Both the position numbers and the translations under genes were made by a program. Source: Spirochaetota bacterium (GTDB lineage Bacteria > Spirochaetota > UBA4802 > JAFGDQ01). Taken from it: DNA of 64,000 bases. The stretch is taken from contig JAXHTS010000068.1 in the NCBI GenBank assembly GCA_034190085.1, positions 1-64,000 of the forward strand, read 5' to 3'. Position 1 is the first letter of the stretch, and each line of letters opens with the position of its first letter. The notes under the pieces are model-generated. The model was not told the origin of the DNA. It worked only from the letters and a program-made list of their open reading frames with translations, and did no database searches. Of this stretch, positions 1 to 9,477 are shown in pieces.

Positions 1-48
1 TACTGAATCAATCTTAAATTGTTTGTCAAATTTTCTTCTTGATTTCAT
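1..48 (-). CDS. IS3-family transposase OrfA, 5' end only (partial at window edge)
   Basis: Sixteen codons can be read on the minus strand from an ATG at 48 to the window edge, giving MKSRRKFDKQFKIDSV. This resembles the start of IS3/IS911-type OrfA proteins (HTH_Tnp_1), which commonly begin with a basic MKxRRKF.xEFK pattern. A strong ribosome-binding site (GGAGGAG, plus-strand complement at 52-58) sits just upstream with suitable spacing, which makes a real start likely. Only the helix-turn-helix lead-in is visible. No terminal inverted repeat could be placed with confidence between 50 and 250. It could also be a degraded IS remnant, or a coincidental match over a short stretch. Confidence 0.5.
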   Translation of the reverse strand, partial: MKSRRKFDKQFKIDSV

Positions 49-330
49 TGACTCCTCCGTTAAGCTTATTATCGTTTCTTTTGCTTAACTTCATGTCCTC
101 TTTTTCGGGCAAGGCCATAATTCCCATCTTAATCTTGAACAAAAGGGATAATCATATTGCTATCTCCTTTATTAGTTATAGAATTCCCCAAGCTTGTTTC
201 GGTGTTGGCTTTAATCGTTCGTGTAAATGAAAAATAGGATAAGCGATATATAGATTCATGCGAAATAAGATTGACACCTCAAGGGATATTTACACATTAT
301 AAAGAACCAAATACAACAGGTTTAGGTGAA

Positions 331-909
331 ATGATGTTTTTTGAGTTGAAGGATAGAAATCCGGTTGAATATGCTAAGGATATTATCAAACGAGATCCCA
401 TTATTCTTGATACAGAGACAACTGGTTTAAAGAGCGATGACGAAATTGTTGAAATAGCTGCAGTTGACATTGATGGAGATGTCCAAATAAATACCCTTAT
501 TAAACCAGTTGATGTGATTCCAGCTAGGGCTATTTTAATTCATGGTATAAATAATAGGATTGTGAATAACGCTCCAACATTCGATATTGTATGGAAGAAT
601 AAATTGAAAAGCCTGTTGAGCAATAGACCGATATGCCTATATAATTATGATTTTGATATAAGATTAATCCGACAATCCTTATCAAAATATGGAATTGAAT
701 TAGGGAAGATAGGGGAAGTAATATGTGTCATGAGGTTGTATGCTAAGTATAAGGGAACATGGGATGACCACTATGGGCATTTCAAATGGTATAAACTTAG
801 AGATGCGGCTAGACAAAGCAGATTATCTTTACCTAAAGCCATTCATCGAGCATTAGCGGATGCTGAATTAACTCGAAAATTGCTAATGCATATTGCATCA
901 CAAGAATGA
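331..909 (+). CDS. DEDDh 3'-5' exonuclease, DnaQ/epsilon-like, stand-alone
   Basis: The 192-residue protein is a single exonuclease domain of the DnaQ superfamily, removing nucleotides from DNA or RNA 3' ends. Visible motifs are Exo I (ILDTETTGL, with the metal-binding Asp and Glu), Exo II (NYDFD) and Exo III with the DEDDh histidine and last Asp (HRALADAELT). There is no polymerase or helicase fusion, so it could be a proofreading-type subunit, a DNA-repair exonuclease or an RNase T-like enzyme. The ATG at 331 is preferred over an upstream TTG at 271, because the exonuclease fold starts soon after it and AGGTGA lies just before it (the ATG at 334 is equally possible). It stands alone, about 190 bases before ychF. 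Confidence 0.8.
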   Translation: MMFFELKDRNPVEYAKDIIKRDPIILDTETTGLKSDDEIVEIAAVDIDGDVQINTLIKPVDVIPARAILIHGINNRIVNNAPTFDIVWKNKLKSLLSNRPICLYNYDFDIRLIRQSLSKYGIELGKIGEVICVMRLYAKYKGTWDDHYGHFKWYKLRDAARQSRLSLPKAIHRALADAELTRKLLMHIASQE

Positions 910-1098
910 TTCATGAAATATCATTAGAGAACCTACCAAGTATCTATTATTATTTTTTTTTAATGGATTTGTTATTTAAGTAGATGAGGACTACAATATG
1001 AGTTATTCATCGGGTCATTTCAAAGCATAAACTTTTGCCTAGTCATAACTGTAAGCTTAAGATGTTAGGATTTCTTAATTTGTTTATAGGGAGAGAGG

Positions 1099-2184
1099 AT
1101 GGGTCTAAACTGTGGAATAATAGGCCTGCCGAATGCAGGTAAAACGACTATATTTAATGCCTTATCTGGAGGCAATGCACAGATTGCAAATTATCCCTTT
1201 TGTACAATAGAGCCGAATAGGGGAGTAGTCCCCGTGCCAGATGAGAGATTAACGAGGATTGGGGAATTGCTTAATAAGGAGAATTCTATCCCAAATAGAA
1301 TCGAATTCGTGGATGTGGCAGGTTTAGTCAAGGGGGCGTCAAAGGGAGAGGGCTTAGGAAATAGGTTCCTGGGCCACGTTAGGGATGTAGATGCAATTAT
1401 TCATGTCATCAGATGCTTTAAGAGTCAGGATGTTGTTCATGTAGGTGGACAGATCGATCCCATTAGGGATGTTGAACTTATCAATACTGAGCTTATCCTT
1501 TCCGATATTGAAATTTTGGAAAGAGCTAAAGAGAAGCTCCTTAAGACTGCTAGATCCGGAGACAAGAGGTCAAAGGCTGATGTCGAGACTCTGCAGGGAT
1601 TTTTAGATCATCTCGATAATGGCAAACTGCTAAATACCCTACATATAAATAGTGATGAGATTGATTTGATCAATAATTACGGATTGATCACTTCAAAGCC
1701 TATCCTGTATCTGGCTAATGTGGATGAGGTTAGTACAGAGGATGATGAATTAAAAAAGGTGCGGGAATATGCGGAGAGGAATGGATCGGAATCCCTTTCA
1801 ATAATGGGAAAACTTGAGGAAGAGATATCTCAACTGCCTGAATGTGAGAAAGAGGACTATCTCAAAGCTCTTGGATTAGAAGAGTCAGGCCTTGATAGGT
1901 TGATCAAGTCATCCTTAAGATTACTTCGTCTAATTACATTTTATACAGCAGAGACGGACCTTCAGGCATGGACAATTTTGGATGGAACGGATGCCATAAG
2001 GGCGGCGGGCAAAATCCATACCGACTTTATAAAGGGTTTTATCCGAGCTGAGGTTTTCAGCTTTAATGATCTCGTTAATGCCGGCACGTTGCAGAGAATA
2101 AAGGATATGGGTCTACTTCGTTCAGAAGGGAGGGATTATCCTGTGAAGGATGGTGATATAATCCGTTTTTTATTTAACCTTTAG
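1099..2184 (+). CDS. ychF: Redox/ribosome-associated P-loop GTPase/ATPase YchF (Obg family)
   Basis: The 361-residue protein matches full-length YchF/Ola1, a ribosome-associated nucleotidase of the Obg family that prefers ATP. The P-loop is near the N-terminus (GLPNAGKTT, residues 9-17), followed by the switch region, a DVAGLVKGAS stretch (the family's DxxG motif), the NVDE base-recognition element that replaces NKxD and explains the ATP preference, an alpha-helical insert, and a C-terminal TGS domain carrying FYTAETDLQAW and a GKIHTDFIKGFIRAEV-type end. A purine-rich GGGAGAGAGG directly precedes the ATG. Nothing is missing compared with the family. Confidence 0.97.
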   Translation: MGLNCGIIGLPNAGKTTIFNALSGGNAQIANYPFCTIEPNRGVVPVPDERLTRIGELLNKENSIPNRIEFVDVAGLVKGASKGEGLGNRFLGHVRDVDAIIHVIRCFKSQDVVHVGGQIDPIRDVELINTELILSDIEILERAKEKLLKTARSGDKRSKADVETLQGFLDHLDNGKLLNTLHINSDEIDLINNYGLITSKPILYLANVDEVSTEDDELKKVREYAERNGSESLSIMGKLEEEISQLPECEKEDYLKALGLEESGLDRLIKSSLRLLRLITFYTAETDLQAWTILDGTDAIRAAGKIHTDFIKGFIRAEVFSFNDLVNAGTLQRIKDMGLLRSEGRDYPVKDGDIIRFLFNL

Positions 2185-2550
2185 AATATTTACTTTTTCA
2201 TATAATCGAGTGTTTTTCCATTTAACACTCGATGGCTGCAATACTACTCTCATTGCGCTACACTCAGAATCATGCGCTATATATCATAAATAAATCCTAT
2301 AAAGGTAATCTGGCCTTTTAGCTTAGTTAAAGGACGTGAAAAACTTTCTTGAAGATTATCACAATTTCCTATAGGATTCATTATTATATTCCAATCATTT
2401 GTCAATATTCATCATGGAAGAGCTTAATGCCAGGTACCATTTTCATCGCTTTATAGAAAATTTATAGGCTGGGCTTCTTGCTCAAATGAGAATATGACAG
2501 CTATTAGACGAGGTTTTATAGAAGTAGAACAATAGTAAAGGTGTTTATCT
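2185..2550. other. Intergenic region, no gene seen
   Basis: 366 AT-rich bases between ychF and the DUF1577-like gene. Apart from the hairpin at 2206-2232 I see no coding, RNA or repeat signal. The promoter of the downstream gene should lie here, but I cannot place boxes convincingly. Confidence 0.5.
2206..2232. terminator. Perfect 9-bp hairpin after ychF, no U-tract
   Basis: TCGAGTGTT (2206-2214) pairs perfectly with AACACTCGA (2224-2232) across a 9-base loop, starting 22 bases after the ychF stop. No T-run follows, so it would be a weak intrinsic terminator at best, or an RNA 3'-end protecting stem. Confidence 0.4.
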
Positions 2551-3678
2551 ATGATTAATGAAGTGAAGACAATAACTGATAGAAAGATATTTGAAAAAAT
2601 GCTTAATAGGTTTTATATTGATAATACGGTTTTTATTAAACTGGAAAATCGTAACATTGAAGTTAAGCTGATTAGTTGTTTAGGAGGATTGGTAGTAATC
2701 AAGCTTCCCATTGTAACAGATGTGCCGGATAACTCTTTCATCTTTACAAGGTGTGGTGATAATATCATATACTCTTATTTAAGGTTATGCGAGAGGAGAT
2801 CAAGGGATATATTTGTGTTTAATCCTGTGATGTTTCAAATAGTGATCGCTGCTAGAAAAGAAGTGAGGAGTATGATGAATATCAGTGGGGAGAAAAAGTG
2901 GTTGATATTTGCCACTAACATCGTATCTGATTTTGTTTTAAAGAGATCCCTTATCCTTGAGAGCAAAAAGATAGACCGCATAAGAGAGATAATAGAGTAT
3001 AATAAGGGCAAAGAGTATAAATATATGAAGATTCATTTTTGTAGTGAAGGGAAAAATAATGATGCTAGGATGAACTATTTTTATAATGAGAGGACTCCGA
3101 TCTTCATTTCAGATTTGAATAATGAACAGATGATTTCACAGCATAACTTTTATATGAGAAATATATATGCTAAGGACAGTTGCTTAATGGGTAGAAGGGA
3201 GCTTATATCAGAGGTATCAGTTCCTATCCTCTATAATGCGAATATTCCTTATGGATACATCCAAGTGAATGACACAGCGCCATTTAATAGATCGAGTCTT
3301 CATTCAGTAAAGAGAATAGTGAATTTAATCGAAGAGTTAAGTGTGGAATTCAACATATTTCATGTATCTGAGGAGAGATTACTCGTATCTGATGTGTCGA
3401 AAGGGGGATTAGGGATAGTTTTTCGAGATAAGAAACTAATTCCCCAATATAAGGAAGATAGCTATGTCTCTTTAGATATGTTGTTGCCTAAGAGTAAAAA
3501 GGCTTCTATTTTGGCTGGCGTCAGACATATCGATATGCTGGCTAATAAGATCATTAAGATAGGTTTTGAGATCAAATCAATGGACGACATAAGCACAAGT
3601 AATTATGCTAAATTTTTAAGCCTTATTGATAAGAGCGCAACTCCTTCTTTAGAAAGGAGAGGGGAGAGGAGTGTCTGA
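2551..3678 (+). CDS. DUF1577-like protein with PilZ-type C-terminal domain (possible c-di-GMP responder)
   Basis: The 375-residue soluble protein has no signal peptide. The N-terminal ~100 residues look like a PilZN/YcgR-N type beta domain, the middle (about 110-280) has GAF-like alternation, and the C-terminus (about 285-350) carries a PilZ-like core with DVSKGGLGIVF followed about 55 residues later by IKIGFEI. PilZ domains bind cyclic-di-GMP through an upstream RxxxR and a D/NxSxxG motif. Here DVSxGG is present but the RxxxR is not obvious, so binding is uncertain. The overall architecture recalls DUF1577 proteins of Leptospira, which is one reason for the spirochaete assignment. AAGGTG before the ATG supports the start. 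It is monocistronic and converges on the DUF362 gene. Confidence 0.5.
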   Translation: MINEVKTITDRKIFEKMLNRFYIDNTVFIKLENRNIEVKLISCLGGLVVIKLPIVTDVPDNSFIFTRCGDNIIYSYLRLCERRSRDIFVFNPVMFQIVIAARKEVRSMMNISGEKKWLIFATNIVSDFVLKRSLILESKKIDRIREIIEYNKGKEYKYMKIHFCSEGKNNDARMNYFYNERTPIFISDLNNEQMISQHNFYMRNIYAKDSCLMGRRELISEVSVPILYNANIPYGYIQVNDTAPFNRSSLHSVKRIVNLIEELSVEFNIFHVSEERLLVSDVSKGGLGIVFRDKKLIPQYKEDSYVSLDMLLPKSKKASILAGVRHIDMLANKIIKIGFEIKSMDDISTSNYAKFLSLIDKSATPSLERRGERSV

Positions 3679-3742
3679 CCAACTATATAGTTGATGAAAA
3701 GTATTCTATATATTTTGATTTTTTATGCCGTGGTAATCAGGT

Positions 3743-3774
3743 TCCAGACAGGGAGGGAAAACCTCCACTTTGGA
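3743..3774. terminator. Hairpin between convergent genes
   Basis: GGAGG (3752-3756) pairs with CCTCC (3762-3766), and flanking TCCA (3743-3746) pairs with TGGA (3771-3774), forming an interrupted stem in the 99 bases between two convergent genes. It may serve both strands. No U-tract is seen on either side. Confidence 0.3.
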
Positions 3775-3777
3775 CTA

Positions 3778-4590
3778 TTATATTTCTATTAGCTCATAGT
3801 TGGTGTTTCCTAAATCATAGGCTTGCGCCAAGCTAATGTATTCAATATCAACAGGATCTTTATTTAACAATTTCTTTTCTCCCAGTTCCTTTAATAATTT
3901 AAATCCATATGAATCAAGGGCTACGGGATCTTTTCCCGCAAACATAATACCTAATTTTGCTATGTAACCCCCATGTCTGATCTCATTGGCATTTAAGAGC
4001 ACCTCTATGCCGTCTACTATAAAGAGATCAGTTCTTACAGTGTAATTGATATTCGCAATGCATCTGTTGATAAGCCTGTGCTTTATATGATATTTTAATC
4101 TATGAAAATTAGATAAATAGCCGAATTGATTTTTCAAGGCACATGTAATGCCTATATTCTTTAATTTATGCGCTTTCAATATTGGTAGAGAAATAATATA
4201 ATCACAGGTTAAGGGTATTGTTGATATCTTTAATTTTAATTGTCCATCTGAGTTGGTGTTAAAAACCTTTTTGGGATATTTATGAAGATTCAGCAGTTTA
4301 ACATTATGCTTAGCGCAAATATCCTTTATGATATGATATTTTATTACACTTTGTGGCCTCGCATCTAAAGCTGGGCCGTCTCCTACAACCAATTCTCTAT
4401 CAGATTTTGTTAAAAGGGATAAAACAGCATCCAGCGTTTCAATGTGTGTTGTGGTAGGATATTCCTCTCTGGAAACAATATTTGGCTTTACTAAAATTCG
4501 TTTCTTCCACCTTATCTCCTCTTCAAATATATGTAGTATTTCCTCTACAAAGGATTTTCTTTCTATTGTTTTTCTATAATATATTTTCAT
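3778..4590 (-). CDS. DUF362 domain protein, no ferredoxin tail
   Basis: The 270-residue cytoplasmic-type protein has the conserved DUF362 landmarks: ILVKPNI near residue 33, GDGP around 70, a LPILKAHKLKNIGITCALKNQFG-like core around 135-157 (shown here only as the family signature), DGIEVL near 195 and GKDPVALD near 220. Many DUF362 proteins continue into a 4Fe-4S ferredoxin domain and occur near electron-transfer genes. This one stops before any Cys cluster. No catalytic activity is established for the family that I can assign here. No Shine-Dalgarno sequence precedes the ATG. It stands alone on the minus strand. Confidence 0.8.
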   Translation of the reverse strand: MKIYYRKTIERKSFVEEILHIFEEEIRWKKRILVKPNIVSREEYPTTTHIETLDAVLSLLTKSDRELVVGDGPALDARPQSVIKYHIIKDICAKHNVKLLNLHKYPKKVFNTNSDGQLKLKISTIPLTCDYIISLPILKAHKLKNIGITCALKNQFGYLSNFHRLKYHIKHRLINRCIANINYTVRTDLFIVDGIEVLLNANEIRHGGYIAKLGIMFAGKDPVALDSYGFKLLKELGEKKLLNKDPVDIEYISLAQAYDLGNTNYELIEI

Positions 4591-5120
4591 GATCTACATT
4601 ATCGTAGTATATAAGGATAGTTGGTAATGACATGGATAAAAAAGGTAATTATTGAAAGAGTCAACAATAATTTAATTGTTAAAAACTGAAGCCCTAGGAT
4701 ATGTTGAAAGTATCTATAGACCTGGAGCTCTTGTCCCATTTCATTGAAGCGATACACTCTCAGTTATTATTAATACATTACATTTCGGGAGCAGGGATAG
4801 AAAATCGATAGAATTTTTTTCTATCCTCCTATTTATTAAACATTACACTCATATATTCATAAAGACGACATTTATTACATTCTGCTTCAATACAAATCGA
4901 TTTCTTTAATCGCAAAGTGAAGGATTGTATGGAATACTGCTTTACGAATTTTCTTAATAATGATCTATATGTTGACAATTCATCAATATCAATAAACATA
5001 TATTACTGACCAGGAAGCTAAGAAGAATTTGTGCTCATCCATCCTATCTTAAATATTTGATAATAGAGGAAGAGGTCAAATAATTAAACAATACTGCTTA
5101 GAATGTCAATGGAGTAATTG
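4591..5120. other. Intergenic region between divergent genes, no gene seen
   Basis: About 530 AT-rich bases between the divergent DUF362 and amidase genes. It should hold both promoters. The only clear structure is the stem at 4795-4826. Confidence 0.5.
4795..4826. other. 10-bp inverted repeat with T-rich loop
   Basis: GGATAGAAAA (4795-4804) is complementary to TTTTCTATCC (4817-4826) over a 12-base loop. It lies in the middle of a divergent intergenic region, so a terminator role is not obvious. It could be an operator-like palindrome or a chance structure in AT-rich DNA. Confidence 0.25.
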
Positions 5121-6629
5121 ATGTGGGATAAAAGAAAAACAATCAGTGACATAAAAAAAATAAACAGAGGAATATATGCAACAGAGGGCACAGAGCAACT
5201 TCGCTATTATTCAATGAAATCGTGCATAAGTGTCTATTGGAAATCAACACAAAGAATCCGCAGAAAGAGTGGCAGATGGTTTATTATACTCTTGATAACT
5301 GGGACTGTTGTTATGAGTTGCAATTACTTTCGATATAAATATGAGTATACTGGCAATATCGATCTAACGAAATACCCTCAATTGCATGGAAAAAAAATTT
5401 TTTTAGATCCTGGGCACGGAGGGAAGGGGGAAACCGATCCTTTTAGAATAGGACCGGATGGCATTAGGGAGGAGGAGACAAATTTAAAGACAGCGTTGAT
5501 ATTAGAGAATATGCTGAAGAGGGCTGGGGCTGTTATCTCAATGAGTCGAAAAAGCGATAAGGATATTCCACTCAGAGAGAGGGTTGATATGGTAAAGGCT
5601 ATAGGGCCTGATTTACTCATAAGTCTTCATCATAACGGTACTGTGAGGAGAATGGATGAGGTCAATTATCCATCAGTGTTAATATGGGGGAACAAGGAGG
5701 TTCGTCCTCTCAGTTATAGCTTCGCCAAATTGCTAATTGATGAGTTTCATAAAATCATGGATGAGAGAGGGAAGATAATTTCAGACTTTACGATATATAC
5801 TGAGACTGGCACCATGATCCTGAGGGAAACTAGAAATGTCTGCCCTGGTGTAATTGGCGAACCCGGATTCTTCTCAGATGAAAAGCACTCAATGAGATTG
5901 AATGATATTCAATTTAATCAGCTTGAGGCGGAGGCCTACTTTTTTGCGATAGCAGAATTTTTTAATAGAGGTATCCCAAAAGCTGAGGTATATATCTCAT
6001 GCCCCATAGAGGATAGGGATTACCTAAGGAATCTGATTGATGATAAAAAGCCTGTAATCGCAATAAAATTAGACAGCGGTATTGAAGGAGTGGGTATTGA
6101 TTTTAAATCGTTAAAAGTAACCTATGATGGTATTACTGTAAAATGTAAGCGCCTTTCGGATGACCTTTATAGGGTTGACTATGGAAAAGAAATATATCCC
6201 GGGGGGCATAGTATTAGATTTTCATTTCTCAATATGAGGAGTCAGAGCAGCATGATTTACAGGGCTGGATTTATCCGAGGAGTAAGGAAAGGCGATTACG
6301 ATATGCTGGTCACAAGCGGAACCAAATCAGTTAAGCGGTGGAGGTCAGCAAAAGAGGGGTTGAGGATGCTTCTCTCTGCTCTTTCATTAGGTGTTACGGA
6401 TCCTGATGCGGACAGGATAATATGGAACATCGCTAGGGGCTTTAAGATGATCGGTGACAAAACAACCGCTGATTACTATTATGCAAAGCTATACCACTTC
6501 TATCCTCAGAGCAGATATTCAAAAAGATTAAGTATACGAGTAAAGGGATATCGATTTCCGGTTGAATATCTTGGGAAAATAATTAGAATAAAACATGATC
6601 CTTCGCTATCTGGTTCATGTGGCAAATGA
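5121..6629 (+). CDS. Membrane-anchored N-acetylmuramoyl-L-alanine amidase (Amidase_3)
   Basis: The 502-residue protein cleaves the lactyl-peptide bond of peptidoglycan. After a basic N-terminus there is one hydrophobic segment (about residues 55-72), ending in VVMSC, which could be a signal anchor or a late lipobox. The zinc amidase domain follows: LDPGHGG with the first Zn His, a Glu in REEETN, SLHHNG with the second Zn His, and GEPGF with the catalytic Glu near residue 255. The C-terminal ~220 residues look like a beta domain followed by a TPR-like helical pair. GGAG six bases upstream selects the ATG at 5121; an in-frame ATG at 5214 would give a conventional short signal sequence, so the start is not settled. 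Confidence 0.85.
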   Translation: MWDKRKTISDIKKINRGIYATEGTEQLRYYSMKSCISVYWKSTQRIRRKSGRWFIILLITGTVVMSCNYFRYKYEYTGNIDLTKYPQLHGKKIFLDPGHGGKGETDPFRIGPDGIREEETNLKTALILENMLKRAGAVISMSRKSDKDIPLRERVDMVKAIGPDLLISLHHNGTVRRMDEVNYPSVLIWGNKEVRPLSYSFAKLLIDEFHKIMDERGKIISDFTIYTETGTMILRETRNVCPGVIGEPGFFSDEKHSMRLNDIQFNQLEAEAYFFAIAEFFNRGIPKAEVYISCPIEDRDYLRNLIDDKKPVIAIKLDSGIEGVGIDFKSLKVTYDGITVKCKRLSDDLYRVDYGKEIYPGGHSIRFSFLNMRSQSSMIYRAGFIRGVRKGDYDMLVTSGTKSVKRWRSAKEGLRMLLSALSLGVTDPDADRIIWNIARGFKMIGDKTTADYYYAKLYHFYPQSRYSKRLSIRVKGYRFPVEYLGKIIRIKHDPSLSGSCGK

Positions 6630-6707
6630 AGTGCTGGTCACCATATCTCTATGATGCAATATTGAAATTGTTTAGTATTAAAACTCGAGGTGAATGATAT
6701 AGAAACC

Positions 6708-7547
6708 CTATCTCATATAAATTATTTCAGCATCCCTCGGTATATCTATTATCATCATCGTATCTATATCAACTGGAATGTTGAATTTTAGGTCTTTAAA
6801 TCTCAGCGTTACCCTACACCCCGATCCCAGATGGACAAACCCTATTCTTTTATAGAAGTGAGTGTTCTTCACGTTAATTCGGTCATAGAGATAAAACTCG
6901 ATCTTTTCATTTGTTTTTCTGTCTACCCTGAGTATTTTATCTGGAACTTCGTTCTTAAAGGATATTGTCTCATAGTATTGTTCATTTTCTATTATTAAGA
7001 AATTGGTGTCCTCTTCACCCACATTTGTATTTTTTGTTAATATTACCCTTTTTATTGAATAGTTTTCGATGAGCGGTATCGCCCCCATGGCTAGCTGTGA
7101 GAGTAGTATTAAATCTATATTTGTATCAATCTTAAGATAATCTCTAAGATCGATTTTTTGTATATTGTCTATGTACAATTTTTTATCCAATGGGTAGTAT
7201 ATCCTTAGTATATCCTCCTCCTGTAAGATATTAGTTAAGGTGCTCTGAAAAATTGCGTCTAATAGGGTGATCATCATCCTTTTGGGATTTTTACTATATA
7301 GAATTCTTCCTGTGGATTTAAATTTTTTATCATTGATTGTGCCATTAATAATAAAATTGGCAGAAAGGGTGTCTGGTGAGTGATTATTTATCTCTGCGAT
7401 TTTGTTAATGAAGAATCGAGCCTTTTCATCATTTGGGGTTTTATTATAATCACGATTATTTTCTATATTCCTTGAGCAGGTTGATATCACTGAAAAAAAT
7501 GTAAAAATGAAGATTCCTAGCGATGATGTAATTAGTCTTCTTTGCAT
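6708..7547 (-). CDS. LolA/LolB-like lipoprotein (DUF4292-like)
   Basis: The 279-residue predicted lipoprotein has a basic start, a hydrophobic stretch and SVISTC as lipobox (Cys about residue 24). The rest is beta-rich in the pattern of LolA-fold proteins: 'SANFIINGTINDKKFKSTG' early, then RILYSKNPKRMMITL, a run typical of the half-barrel that binds acyl chains, and a late basic-hydrophobic beta-strand series (TLRFKDLKFNIPVD). Such proteins usually sit next to a TPR lipoprotein, as here: the TPR gene ends 28 bases upstream on the same strand, so the two are probably one operon. The function could be lipoprotein or lipid handling in the periplasm; this is inference from fold-like pattern only. 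Confidence 0.6.
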   Translation of the reverse strand: MQRRLITSSLGIFIFTFFSVISTCSRNIENNRDYNKTPNDEKARFFINKIAEINNHSPDTLSANFIINGTINDKKFKSTGRILYSKNPKRMMITLLDAIFQSTLTNILQEEDILRIYYPLDKKLYIDNIQKIDLRDYLKIDTNIDLILLSQLAMGAIPLIENYSIKRVILTKNTNVGEEDTNFLIIENEQYYETISFKNEVPDKILRVDRKTNEKIEFYLYDRINVKNTHFYKRIGFVHLGSGCRVTLRFKDLKFNIPVDIDTMMIIDIPRDAEIIYMR

Positions 7548-7575
7548 ATATTGAATAGGCTGCTATTTGTCTATC

Positions 7576-9477
7576 CTATTGCCTATATCCTTTAATTTTT
7601 TCTTTAATCTTTGGATTATTTTCAATATCAAAAGATTTGTTCCAGTATTCAAAGGCCTTTTTCATGTCCCCAATCTTTTGATATGTATCCCCAATATGAT
7701 CATAGACAACAGGATCAGGCGTTCCATTATTTATTAACTGTTGCTCCGCTTCTAATAGCTTCTCAAGTGCCAGCTGATAATCCCCCTTTCTATAATAGGC
7801 CCATCCAAGCGAGTCAAGATAGGCTCCATTCAGGGGTTCAATCTTTAGTGCTGTTTGAATAAGATCAATGGATTCATCTAAGTTTTTATTCTGATCAGCG
7901 TAGAGGTAACCAAGGTAATTGCATGCTCTTGCATTTTGTGGATTGTATTTTATTGCTGTTTTAAGAGAGTCAATTGATTCATCAAGCCTATGCAGTTTTT
8001 CAAGAACAGTCGCTAGGTAGAAATGATACATGTCATTCTCAGACTGTAATTCAATTGCCTTTTTAAAGAGTAACTCAGCCTGATTATAATTATTATTTCT
8101 GGAATATGCTAATCCCTTATAGAAATAGGTCTTTGAATTTTTTGGTTCAAGGTTTATGGCTACATCAAAATATCTGACAGATTCCTTGAAATTGTTCGTT
8201 AAATTGTATAGATAACCAATATGAATCATCATTTCAACGCTTTGTCTTAATTCATTTGCCCTTTTATAATAGATTATTGCAAGATTTAGTTTATCGATTT
8301 CTTCATATGTTTTGCCAATATAATAGTATATCTCAGGGATTTTGTCATTTATGGACAATATTTTTAGGAGAACATTTCTTGCTGAATATAATAATTTGAC
8401 TTTATACATCAGTATCGCAGCAGTGAAGTATTCGCTTATGGCATTTTTTTGGTCTTTATTTCGCAGGCTGATTCTTGCCAATGCGATATGTGGGGAAATG
8501 ATCAAGGGAGATTTATTAATTATGCTCTTCAGATATTCCTTGGCTTCTATATCTTTATGTAATTTCTCTAGGTAGAGGGATTTTGCGATAAATCCATGAA
8601 TGGTCTTCATTGACATCCCTTTTCTGAGATACTCGATTGATTTGGGATTGTTTTCTAAATAATATATCCTACCCAATAGTGAGTTTAATCTAAGATTGTC
8701 TTTATCCATTTTGAGATAATAATATGCATATTTTTTCGCCTCTTCAAGAGAATAGGTATCCATCATAATATTTGCTAAGATGTAGGCAGTGGGATAATTA
8801 TCAGGATTTATTTCCAAAACTAGCTTAAAGTGTTTAATCGCGTTTTTTTCGTCACCTCGATCGTGATATATGCATCCGATATAATAATTTGAATATTCCA
8901 GGAAATAGTCATCAACAGGCATATTAAGTTCTAATATTTTTTGAAAAAAGGCAAGTGCCTTATCATGATTTTGTATTCGTTCATAGTAGAGGATTGCAAG
9001 GGAGTAGTAGGTTTTTACATAATTCGGCTTTAACTCAATTAGTTTTTCATAGATAGAGGCAGCCTCTTGATAATCCTTAAGGCTTAAATAAATGCCATGT
9101 AAGAGTATATAGGGTTCTGTGTAATACATATCTGACTCAATTGACATCTTTGAATACTTTATAGCTGATTTATAATCGAATGTATAGTAATAACATTTAG
9201 CTAGATGATAATAGATCCTCTCCAAAGCAACTCCATGATTGGAAGCATCAATATAATATTTTATGGCTTTATTGTAATCCTTCATCGATTCGTAGAATAG
9301 ACCTTTGCTATATAAAGCCCAATCGCTGTTAATTTCCCTATTATTGACCTTGTAGGTATCGCTCAACCTCTTTCCTGGTTTGTCAAAGGAGCTGCATTGA
9401 CAAAAGATCGATACAAGCAGGTATAATAGAATAAACTGTAAATGCATATTTCGGTTGGGTGTTTTAGTAAACTGCAT
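7576..9477 (-). CDS. TPR-repeat lipoprotein
   Basis: The 633-residue protein starts with a basic/hydrophobic signal ending in SIFCQC (relaxed, spirochaete-like lipobox) and then consists almost entirely of about 14 tetratricopeptide repeats of 34 residues. Typical cores are visible: YNKAIKYYIDA, AYILANI, KTYFYKGLAYSRNNNYNQAELLFKKAIEL (partial), ACNYLGYLYADQ, AYLDSLGWAYYRKGDY and VYDHIGDTYQKIGD. The last repeats match the TPR modules often found with LolA-like proteins. It is expected to be a periplasm-facing scaffold, anchored by lipid to inner or outer membrane. First gene of a two-gene operon with the LolA-like lipoprotein. Confidence 0.8.
   Translation of the reverse strand: MQFTKTPNRNMHLQFILLYLLVSIFCQCSSFDKPGKRLSDTYKVNNREINSDWALYSKGLFYESMKDYNKAIKYYIDASNHGVALERIYYHLAKCYYYTFDYKSAIKYSKMSIESDMYYTEPYILLHGIYLSLKDYQEAASIYEKLIELKPNYVKTYYSLAILYYERIQNHDKALAFFQKILELNMPVDDYFLEYSNYYIGCIYHDRGDEKNAIKHFKLVLEINPDNYPTAYILANIMMDTYSLEEAKKYAYYYLKMDKDNLRLNSLLGRIYYLENNPKSIEYLRKGMSMKTIHGFIAKSLYLEKLHKDIEAKEYLKSIINKSPLIISPHIALARISLRNKDQKNAISEYFTAAILMYKVKLLYSARNVLLKILSINDKIPEIYYYIGKTYEEIDKLNLAIIYYKRANELRQSVEMMIHIGYLYNLTNNFKESVRYFDVAINLEPKNSKTYFYKGLAYSRNNNYNQAELLFKKAIELQSENDMYHFYLATVLEKLHRLDESIDSLKTAIKYNPQNARACNYLGYLYADQNKNLDESIDLIQTALKIEPLNGAYLDSLGWAYYRKGDYQLALEKLLEAEQQLINNGTPDPVVYDHIGDTYQKIGDMKKAFEYWNKSFDIENNPKIKEKIKGYRQ

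Noticed and set aside
39-230. 63-codon plus-strand reading frame near the left edge
   Set aside because: TTG start, no ribosome-binding site and no recognisable family; the IS3-like minus-strand start overlaps its first bases and is better supported.
4795-4826. Inverted repeat considered as a terminator
   Set aside because: It lies between divergent genes with no upstream transcript on either strand that would end there. Listed only as a structure.
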